A program made the translations under genes and the position numbers. A stretch of 64,000 nucleotides of DNA, taken from Gammaproteobacteria bacterium (lineage in GTDB: Bacteria; Pseudomonadota; Gammaproteobacteria; VBWC01). Every line of letters begins with the position of its first letter. The stretch's first letter is position 1. This document shows, one piece after another, positions 57,675 through 64,000 of this stretch. Location: positions 49,951-113,950 of the forward strand of contig VBWC01000005.1 of assembly GCA_006218035.1 (NCBI GenBank), written 5' to 3'. The notes under the pieces are model-generated. The model ran no database searches. It saw nothing but the letters and a program-made list of their open reading frames with translations, and had not been told where the DNA came from.

Positions 57675-58932
57675 CGTCGCCTGGGTCGGACGGTTGACCG
57701 GGCCCAAGGGCGAGATCGCGTGGCGCATCATCAGCGAGGTCGCGCCGCAGTTCCCGAAAACGGTATTTACTATCGTCGGCGGGCCGGTCACCGAACGATT
57801 CCGCGCGGCGGCCGGGCATAACGTGCACCTCCAGGATTTCGTCAGCGATGTTGATGCGGTTTATCGCGCCAGTGATCTCGTCATTGGCGCCGGCCGCGTC
57901 GCGATCGAGGCGATGCAGCTGGGCCGGCCGGTGATCGCCGTTGGTGAAAACCGCTATATCGGACCGGTAGACGGCACCACCATCGCGTTGGCGAAGGCGA
58001 CGAATTTCGGCGATTGCGACCGCCTCCATCCATTCGATACGGCCGCGATGATTCGCGACCTCAAAAGACTGGCGAGCGGCGCCATGGCATTGCCGGTCGG
58101 CGATTACCCGGGTTACCTCGATGACTATCGCCTCAATCATGTCTATCCGCGTGTGATGGCGGTCTACCGCGAGGCGCTGGTCGATGCGGCGCTGCAACCC
58201 TTCGCCGAGGTGCCGGTGCTGACCTACCACCGGGTGTTGACCGAAAGACCGGCGGGATCGAGATTCAACATCTATGTCACTGTTGATGAGCTGGAGCAGC
58301 AGATGCTGTCGCTGAAACAGCGCGGATTTCAGTTCGTCACCTTCCGCGATATCGCCGATGGAGTCAGGCCAAAAAAACCGGTAATACTGAGTTTTGATGA
58401 TGGCTATGAGGACAACCACCGCAATCTGCTGCCGTTGCTGAAGAAACACGCGGCGCGTGCTGTGATCTACGTGCTGGGTGATCGCACCATAACCGATAAT
58501 CATTGGGACATTGCGCAGGGCGAGCCGGCGGCCGCCTTGATGTCGGATGAACAGCTGCTCGAATGCCATCGCAGCGGTCTGGTCGAAATCGGCGCGCACG
58601 GCATGACTCACCGGAAGTTGACGCAGCTCGACGTTGCCGCGCTGGGTAACGATGTATCGGCGTCGAAGACGGCGCTGGAATCATTGATCGGTGATGAAGT
58701 GGTGTCGTTTGCGTATCCGTATGGTGTTTACGCCGATCGCGAGGTGGCGGCGGTCAGGTCTGCCGGTTATCTGTTCGGCGTCGGCACGGTCAATGGCCCG
58801 GTACGCATGGCCGACGACAGAATGCGTGTACGGCGCATCACCATGTTTCCCGGCACGGACCGGTTGCAGTTCCGGAAGAAGACCTCCGGCTGGTATCTGC
58901 GCTACTGCCGTCTGAAGGGCAAGGATTTTTGA
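57661..58932 (+). CDS. Glycosyltransferase C-terminal half fused to a polysaccharide deacetylase
   Basis: 423 residues. Residues 1-160 are the donor-binding half of a GT4 (AWVGRLTGPKGEIAWRII, FTIVGGPV, and GAGRVAIEAMQLGRPVIAVG with the conserved Glu). Residues about 180-400 are a NodB-type deacetylase: VLTYHRVL, ILSFDDGYEDN (metal Asp pair), EIGAHGMTHRKL (metal His) and SFAYPYG. Such enzymes remove N- or O-acetyl groups from polysaccharide. It would have no GT acceptor half without the preceding gene. No signal peptide, so the deacetylase acts in the cytoplasm, probably on a lipid-linked sugar (inference). Confidence 0.82.
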   Translation: MVLNNVAWVGRLTGPKGEIAWRIISEVAPQFPKTVFTIVGGPVTERFRAAAGHNVHLQDFVSDVDAVYRASDLVIGAGRVAIEAMQLGRPVIAVGENRYIGPVDGTTIALAKATNFGDCDRLHPFDTAAMIRDLKRLASGAMALPVGDYPGYLDDYRLNHVYPRVMAVYREALVDAALQPFAEVPVLTYHRVLTERPAGSRFNIYVTVDELEQQMLSLKQRGFQFVTFRDIADGVRPKKPVILSFDDGYEDNHRNLLPLLKKHAARAVIYVLGDRTITDNHWDIAQGEPAAALMSDEQLLECHRSGLVEIGAHGMTHRKLTQLDVAALGNDVSASKTALESLIGDEVVSFAYPYGVYADREVAAVRSAGYLFGVGTVNGPVRMADDRMRVRRITMFPGTDRLQFRKKTSGWYLRYCRLKGKDF

Positions 58933-58955
58933 AGAATAGCCTGAAGTCGATGATA

Positions 58956-59110
58956 TCGTTCCCGCGGCGGCGGGAATCCAGTAACGTTAGGGAGACTCTG
59001 ATTTATTCTGTCATTCCGGCCAATGGCCGCAGGCCCGCGAGCCGGAATACAGTAAAAATTATTGGTAGCCTGGATGAAGGCGCATAGCGCCGAAATCCGG
59101 GAATTTCAGG
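58956..59110. repeat. Cluster of dispersed palindromic repeats
   Basis: Three elements lie together: CGTTCCCGCGGCGGCGGGAA with TCCAG (58956-58980); TGTCATTCCGGCCAATGGC and then GCCGGAATACAG (59009-59052); and GGTAGCCTGGATGAAGGCG then AGCGCCGAAATCCGGGAA (59065-59104). Each type is a known style of proteobacterial intergenic repeat. They separate the deacetylase gene from the methyltransferases. Confidence 0.65.
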
Positions 59111-59141
59111 AACGCGACACAGACGTTAGCGAGATACTTCA

Positions 59142-59834
59142 ATGAGCAACCAACTAAGAGAAATCGGCCGCAGACTTCGCGCACCATTCAACCGGGCCGC
59201 GGCGTTTCGCGAGCTCGAAAAATTCCACGCAAGGCCGCGCGAGCTTGAATCGATTGTCGATACCGCGATCAAATTTCCGAGCGAGGGACTGTTCCGCGTC
59301 GAATCGATACAGCAGCGCTCCGAGATACAGGCGCTCGCGCGCGCGGTCGCGGCGATCAAGCCGCGCAATATCCTGGAAATCGGCACGGCGCGCGGTGGCA
59401 CCTTGTTTATCTGGGCGCATCTCGCCTCGCGCAAGGTGGTCAGTTGCGACATCGAGGACCCCGGCATCCGCCGGCCGCTGTACGAGGCATTTCCACCGCC
59501 CGAATCGCAATGCAAGGTCGTCCATCTGCACGGCAATTCCCACGAGGCCGCGTTCCGTTCACGGGTCGAGCGCGAGTTCACCACCGAGCCGGTCGATTTT
59601 CTGTTTATCGACGGCGACCATACCGAGCTGGGCGTCGAGGCCGACTATAACGAATACGAGCATCTGGTGCGTCCCGGCGGCCTGATCGCGTTTCACGATG
59701 TCATCGAGAAACAGGCACTGCCGACCAACCAGGTTTATTACTTCTGGAAGCGTCTCAAGCCGCAGGTCAATGCCGAAGAGTTTATCGACCATCCGGACCA
59801 GTGCGGTTTCGGTATCGGGCTGGTACGGGTCTGA
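59142..59834 (+). CDS. CmcI/Methyltransf_24-type SAM methyltransferase
   Basis: 230 residues. NILEIGTARGGTLFIWAHLA is the SAM-binding motif, VVSCDIEDP the acidic strand, EPVDFLFIDGDHTELGVEAD the metal-assisted catalytic segment and RPGGLIAFHDVIE the final strand. This pattern fits cephalosporin-hydroxylase-like (CmcI) and sugar O-methyltransferases. The N-terminal 50 residues are basic and helical. Its stop overlaps the next ATG (TGATG), so the two methyltransferases are coupled. Confidence 0.88.
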   Translation: MSNQLREIGRRLRAPFNRAAAFRELEKFHARPRELESIVDTAIKFPSEGLFRVESIQQRSEIQALARAVAAIKPRNILEIGTARGGTLFIWAHLASRKVVSCDIEDPGIRRPLYEAFPPPESQCKVVHLHGNSHEAAFRSRVEREFTTEPVDFLFIDGDHTELGVEADYNEYEHLVRPGGLIAFHDVIEKQALPTNQVYYFWKRLKPQVNAEEFIDHPDQCGFGIGLVRV

Positions 59835-60676
59835 TGCAGAAATACGACGCGCCGTATGACGCGTGTCCGATATGCGGGGCGGCGAACCTGTCGACGATCC
59901 ATAACGATTTTCGCGGTAACGACATCGTAAAATGCGCCCGGTGCACGGTGCAGTTCATGAGCCCGGTCTATTCCGACGAGCACCTTGCCGCCTACTATGC
60001 CGGCTATTACGGTGGCGGCGTCGGCGATGCGGATATTGTGGCAGGGCAGCTGCGTACCAACGATGTGAAGCTTCGCTATATCCAGCGCTTTATCCGGACG
60101 CCCGGCCGCGTGCTCGATTTCGGTTGCGGCAATGGCAATTTTGCGCAGGCGGCCCGCGACAAAGGCTGGGACGTGACCGGTTATGATATCGATTGCGATG
60201 CCATGCAAAAGGTCGCTGCGCGTCTCGGCATGCCGGTAAAGTGCGGGCCGCTCGCGGCGGTCGACTGGCAGAGCGAGGTGTACGACCTGATTCACGCTCA
60301 CCACGTTCTGGAGCACCTGAAATATCCGCTGCGCGATCTTGGTATCCTGCATGATCGCCTGAAGGAAGGCGGGTATTTGTATATCGGTGTGCCGAATATC
60401 CATGCGCTATCGGCGAGACTCAAGTATTTTGCCGAGAAACTCGGCCTGAAGCGCCGCCATGCTGGCAAGTATTACGACTCGGATCACCACGTGTTCTTCT
60501 ATACCCCTCGATCGATGAAGAATCTCCTGAGCCGTTGCGGTTTCGACGTGCTGTTGACCATGAATGGTTCCAAGGCCCACCTGGCGGATTCTGCACTCGC
60601 GCAGTTCTTCCTGTATCAGCTGCCCAACTACCTGTATTCAAGCTCGTCGTTCTTCGTCATCGCGCGCAAACCGTAG
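59834..60676 (+). CDS. Zinc-ribbon class I SAM methyltransferase
   Basis: 280 residues from ATG 59834. A zinc ribbon (CPICGAA and CARCTVQF) leads YSDEHLAAYYAGYYGG, then SAM motif RVLDFGCGNGNFAQAARDKG, VYDLIHAHHVLEHLKYP and LKEGGYLYIGVPN. It resembles the methyltransferase at 51046-51849 in layout but is not a close copy. Probably methylates a glycan or its precursor; related enzymes with this ribbon include sugar C-methyltransferases. The start is fixed by overlap with the previous stop. Confidence 0.9.
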   Translation: MQKYDAPYDACPICGAANLSTIHNDFRGNDIVKCARCTVQFMSPVYSDEHLAAYYAGYYGGGVGDADIVAGQLRTNDVKLRYIQRFIRTPGRVLDFGCGNGNFAQAARDKGWDVTGYDIDCDAMQKVAARLGMPVKCGPLAAVDWQSEVYDLIHAHHVLEHLKYPLRDLGILHDRLKEGGYLYIGVPNIHALSARLKYFAEKLGLKRRHAGKYYDSDHHVFFYTPRSMKNLLSRCGFDVLLTMNGSKAHLADSALAQFFLYQLPNYLYSSSSFFVIARKP

Positions 60677-60814
60677 GGCCTGTGTCGCTTCGGACCGTGC
60701 CCTGGTATGGGCCTGGCGCACGACTGTTGAATTGACCACCGCCGTCGTGGCGCCGCTGACAGGGGTCGGGTTGCTCATATTCCGGACAGATACGAATGAG
60801 GTAAACTCTGGTTC

Positions 60815-61489
60815 GTGAAACCCGTCATCGATCCGGATCATATTCATCGAGTGCTGAGGTTGCTTCAGGCCAGCTCGTTACCGATGGCGGTGGCTTTTAC
60901 CATCTCGTTCAGCCTGATCGCGGTGACCGTGTTTATCCATTTTTGGGCCGGTGTTCCTGTTGGTGATCTGACGCGTGACCCGGTCGCCGTGACCGGTGGC
61001 GCGGTTTATATCGGGTTTCTCTCTCAAACCGGTATATTTTTCTGGGCGGCATCGGCCGCCGTTTGCCTGTTTACCGCCCACGTGCTCGCCAGGCGTCCGG
61101 ATGTCGCGCCGGCGCGAAACTTCTTCTTCGCCGCGGGGCTGTTGTCCCTGCTGCTCGGTATCGATGATGTTTTTCTGCTGCATGAAAGGCTGTTGCCGGG
61201 TCTTGGAATACCGGAACTGGTCGTCTATGGAACCTATGTAGCGCTGATCCTGTTATGGCTGGTGAGGTATCGCGGGATAATGATGCGATCGGAGTACGTG
61301 CTGTTGGGTATGGCGTTGGCATTTTTCGGAATATCGGTCATGGCCGATGCGCTGAATCCGGATGTGCCGGGGCGCGTGTTGTTGGAGGACGGCGCAAAAA
61401 TTACCGGAATTGTCAGCTGGCTGGTCTATTTTTTTCGATGCGGGGCGCTTGAACTGAGGAATGACGCGGGGCGACCTGGCTCTTGGTAA
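60815..61489 (+). CDS. Unknown multi-pass membrane protein with DDVFLLHE motif
   Basis: 224 residues, GTG start. About six membrane helices. Conserved-looking polar residues lie at helix ends: GIDDVFLLHERLLPGLGIPE (about residue 109), FFGISVMADALNPD, and LEDGAKITGIVSWLVYFF near the C-terminus. The arrangement of Asp, His and Glu facing one side would suit a metal-dependent membrane hydrolase or a transporter, but I do not recognise the family securely. It is downstream of two methyltransferases, and its last 77 bases overlap the opposing ATP-grasp gene. Confidence 0.65.
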   Translation: MKPVIDPDHIHRVLRLLQASSLPMAVAFTISFSLIAVTVFIHFWAGVPVGDLTRDPVAVTGGAVYIGFLSQTGIFFWAASAAVCLFTAHVLARRPDVAPARNFFFAAGLLSLLLGIDDVFLLHERLLPGLGIPELVVYGTYVALILLWLVRYRGIMMRSEYVLLGMALAFFGISVMADALNPDVPGRVLLEDGAKITGIVSWLVYFFRCGALELRNDAGRPGSW

Positions 61490-62720
61490 TTAATTCCCGG
61501 TGACCGCGTTTGTCAGCCGGTTTCATTGGGTGTCCATCAGCAAGCCGGCCCCCGGGGCCGGCGCCAGCGGCGTGTAACTTTTTCAGGATCATGGAACCGA
61601 GCCTGGCGATCCACTTGATGAACGGCCTGAGATCGTCGAGCGGATTTAGCGCGAATACCTTGCTCTTTGCGAAATAGGGCCGGAGAAAGTTGCTCGCCGA
61701 AAATCCCGGCAGCCGCCGTCTGCGGCGATACTCGTACAGGTCATCGGCCGGATTGATCCAGTACACGCCGGATCGATAGTCCGTATCAAACTCCTTGCGT
61801 TTCTCGACCTTGTCACGATACATGATTTCCGGGAAGTTGATCGTGGCGCTGGCGAACAGATGCGCATAGGACACCTGCCTGGTGTTGATTTCTATCAGCT
61901 TGTACTTGCTGTCCCGGTCGTCCCATTTGAATTCGGTCGTCGAAAAGCCGGTATAGGCATGCGCGCGCAGCAGGCTTAACGCGGCGTCACGCGCCTCCGC
62001 AATCATCGGGATGGTTCTCTTGACGACTCCGTAGCCGAAATCGGCCGGGTGCTGGCGTATCTTTTGTACACAGAGTTCCGCCAGAACCGCCTGGTGGTCA
62101 TCGAGATGACAAATATAGGCGACGAGATTTTCCTCCGGCCCAGGAATGATTTCCGACACCATGACATCAAGGTGGTGCTGCTCGACGTCCCGGTATTGCT
62201 TGATCAATGACTCGGCATTTTCGGCAACAAGCGCCTTTTTGTTGTATATCGCGAAGAAGTCCGGTGTCTGGGTCGGCTTGATGATGCACGGATAGACGAG
62301 CTGCCCGGCAATCCGTGCCAGATCCTCCGTCGACTCATGGTTACTGATCCTCGGCGCGGGAATCCCCAGCTGGCAGGCGCGCTGATACAGCCGCTTTTTG
62401 TCGATTATCCCGTGCACGATATCCCATGGCGGGACGGTGACGTGGTAGCGGGCCGACAATGCGTCGTGGTGTTGGGAAACAAACACCACGCCCGGGTCAT
62501 TCACCGGATCGAGCACGGCATCGGGCCACACCGGCAGTTCTCCGGTCAACAACCTCAGCAGGCCGGCGGGGTCGGTATCCGGCGACGGAACGACATACCT
62601 ATGGGCGATGTAACGGGAATAACCGGCGATATCGTCTTTCTTTGTGGTCAGGTGTACCACGCGCAGGCCGGCCTGCGCGTAGCACCGGATCGTGCCCAGC
62701 TGGCCCCTTTCGATCTCCAT
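61413..62720 (-). CDS. ATP-grasp carboxylate-amine ligase-like protein, copy 1
   Basis: 435 residues. ATP-grasp features: LVYPCIIKPTQTPDFFAIYN (ATP lysine), LDVMVSEIIPGPEENLVAYI, FSTTEFKWDDRDSKYKLIEI (metal Glu and NTRQ). Such proteins join a carboxylate to an amine using ATP, for example adding amino acids to uronic acids or peptides. It begins at the glycine region GTIRCYAQAGLRVVHL without the usual first beta strand; a stop (TAA) lies in frame just upstream, so the N-terminus may be truncated. The C-terminal 50 residues after KKLHAAGAG are absent from copy 2 and overlap the neighbour. Confidence 0.82.
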   Translation of the reverse strand: MEIERGQLGTIRCYAQAGLRVVHLTTKKDDIAGYSRYIAHRYVVPSPDTDPAGLLRLLTGELPVWPDAVLDPVNDPGVVFVSQHHDALSARYHVTVPPWDIVHGIIDKKRLYQRACQLGIPAPRISNHESTEDLARIAGQLVYPCIIKPTQTPDFFAIYNKKALVAENAESLIKQYRDVEQHHLDVMVSEIIPGPEENLVAYICHLDDHQAVLAELCVQKIRQHPADFGYGVVKRTIPMIAEARDAALSLLRAHAYTGFSTTEFKWDDRDSKYKLIEINTRQVSYAHLFASATINFPEIMYRDKVEKRKEFDTDYRSGVYWINPADDLYEYRRRRRLPGFSASNFLRPYFAKSKVFALNPLDDLRPFIKWIARLGSMILKKLHAAGAGPGGRLADGHPMKPADKRGHRELITKSQVAPRHSSVQAPRIEKNRPAS

Positions 62721-62858
62721 ATTTCGGCATTTTCCGGGCAGGCATTAGGCGGCGCCTGCATCCGGTGCCAGGCCGCATGGCTGTTCAGACGGAGCAGGCG
62801 AACAGGTCCGCTGTTCGATCGGTAATCGCAGTGCGAGCTGTCGGGAGGGTACAGCCGG

Positions 62859-64000
62859 TCAGCCTTGTTTCCGGGCCAGCTTTTTAAACATCGTCGTTGT
62901 TATCTTGCCGCAAGACTTGATAAACGGCCTGAAGTCGTCGCGCGGATCCAGCGCGAAGACCTTGTTTTTCGACAGGTACGGCTTGAAAAAGCGCTTCGCC
63001 GAAAATCCGGAATGCCTGCGTCGGGCGCGGTATTCGTATAGTTCTTCTATCGGGTGTATCCAGTAAACATCTGGACGGCAATGCGCGTTGAATTCCGTCT
63101 GGTGTCTGACCTTGTCCCGGAACATGATATCGGGAAAATTGATGGTCTTGTTGGCAAACAGGTGCGCGTACAGCACTTGCCTGGTATTGATTTCGATCAG
63201 CTTGTATTGGTTATCGCGCTCGTCCCATTTGAACTCGGTGGCGGAAAAGCCCGTGTAACCGGCGTCGCGCAACAGGCGCAGCGAAGACTCGCGTGCCTCG
63301 GGAATATGCGGGATGGTCCTGAGGACAGCACCGACGCCAAAGTCGCCGGGATGCTGGCGTATCTTTTGTACGCTCATCTCGGCAAGCACCTTCTGATTGT
63401 CGTCCAGATGGCATATGTAAATTGTGAATTGCTCTTCCGGGCCGGGAATGATTTCCGAGACCATGACATCGAGCTGATGGCTATCGACGTCACGGTACTG
63501 CCGGATCAGCGACTCCGCATCGTCGGCGACCAGCACCTTTTTGTCGTATATCGCAAAGAAATCCGGTGTCTGGGTCGGTTTGATGATGCAGGGATAAACA
63601 AGCTGCGCAGCGTCGCGCTCGAGCTCGTCTGGCGATTGATACTTTTTGATCACCGGCGCCGGCACGCCGATCTCATGCGCGCGCTGATAAAGCCGGCTTT
63701 TATCAACGATGCCGTGCAATACGCTCCACGGCGGCACGGTGACGTGGTAGCGCCCGGATAAAGCGTCATGATGCTGTGCCACGAAGACCACGCCGGGATC
63801 GTTAACGGGGTCCAGCACCGCGTCGGGCCACTCGGGCAGCTCTTGCATCAGCACCTTCAGCAGGCCGTCCGGGTCGGTATCCGGCGACGGGACGACATAC
63901 TTATGGGAGATGTAACGGGAACAGGCGGCGATATCGTCTTGCTTTGTGGTCAGGTGTACCACGCGCAGGCCGGCCTGCGCGTAGCACCGGATCGTGCCCA
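62859..64000 (-). CDS. ATP-grasp carboxylate-amine ligase-like protein, copy 2 (5' end cut by window)
   Basis: At least 379 residues; the frame is open past GTG 63962 to the right edge, reading GTIRCYAQAGLR before VVHLTTKQ, so the start lies outside. The same motifs as copy 1 are present (LVYPCIIKPTQTPDFFAIYD, VMVSEIIPGPEEQFTIYI, FSATEFKWDERDNQYKLIEI), with about two thirds identity by eye. It ends at KKLARKQG without the C-terminal extension. The last 57 bases of the window match the start of copy 1 almost exactly. Tandem arrangement suggests duplication with both copies kept. Confidence 0.85.
   Translation of the reverse strand, partial: GTIRCYAQAGLRVVHLTTKQDDIAACSRYISHKYVVPSPDTDPDGLLKVLMQELPEWPDAVLDPVNDPGVVFVAQHHDALSGRYHVTVPPWSVLHGIVDKSRLYQRAHEIGVPAPVIKKYQSPDELERDAAQLVYPCIIKPTQTPDFFAIYDKKVLVADDAESLIRQYRDVDSHQLDVMVSEIIPGPEEQFTIYICHLDDNQKVLAEMSVQKIRQHPGDFGVGAVLRTIPHIPEARESSLRLLRDAGYTGFSATEFKWDERDNQYKLIEINTRQVLYAHLFANKTINFPDIMFRDKVRHQTEFNAHCRPDVYWIHPIEELYEYRARRRHSGFSAKRFFKPYLSKNKVFALDPRDDFRPFIKSCGKITTTMFKKLARKQG

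Overview
The window is chromosomal DNA of a free-living gammaproteobacterium. The evidence is gene order: fis-dusB, prmA, accC-accB-aroQ, cutA-dsbD and fxsA next to groESL are gammaproteobacterial neighbourhoods. A full lipopolysaccharide (LPS) core set (waaA, kdkA, heptosyltransferases, waaF, a WaaL-type ligase) and pilU show a Gram-negative, piliated cell. A perfect CIRCE operator before groES means HrcA control of GroE, which enteric bacteria lack but deeper gammaproteobacterial lineages have. Base composition is GC-rich throughout. I cannot name a genus. I saw no tRNA, rRNA, CRISPR array, insertion sequence or prophage.

Layout. 0-6.5 kb: a cut-off TylF-type methyltransferase, an MFS transporter, a DUF3015 protein, a DUF4105 protein overlapping a lipoprotein hydrolase, and an OmpA-like lipoprotein. 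6.9-8 kb: two paralogous small tail-anchored proteins with an L7/L12-C-terminal-like domain. 8-12.5 kb: tag, then pip-dtd-apaH-glycosyltransferase. 12.8-15.8 kb: a lipoprotein with four cadherin-like domains and a seven-blade FG-GAP propeller. 16-17.6 kb: a DksA-like zinc finger, ppiB and a DUF938 methyltransferase. 17.6-21.3 kb: a minus-strand operon of chemoreceptor, MauG-type dihaem peroxidase, cupredoxin and dihaem cytochrome c. 21.5-24.6 kb: hemF, tsaC, purD. 24.8-28.6 kb: a 1256-residue propeller protein lying between purD and purH. 28.6-38.9 kb: a minus-strand housekeeping run read as cutA-dsbD-tlpA, then aroQ-accB-accC-prmA(fused to DUF3426)-dusB-fis-purH. 39-41.6 kb: fxsA, groES, groEL. 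41.7-44.3 kb: pilU, ilvE, a zf-CHCC protein.

44.4-64 kb is a large surface-glycan region. It starts with LPS inner-core genes and holds five GT9 (heptosyltransferase-family) genes, a DUF6165 protein, an LtaS-like phosphotransferase, zinc-ribbon methyltransferases, a WaaL-like ligase and a WaaE-like transferase. It continues into less familiar genes: a glycosyltransferase/polysaccharide-deacetylase gene broken into two overlapping frames, two more methyltransferases, an unknown membrane protein and two tandem ATP-grasp ligases, the second running off the right edge. Together these suggest a modified LPS core or another surface polymer.

The least explained items are the chemoreceptor-MauG-cupredoxin-cytochrome operon, the nested triple-propeller protein, the PrmA-DUF3426 fusion, the paired L7/L12-like membrane proteins and the ATP-grasp/deacetylase end of the glycan region.
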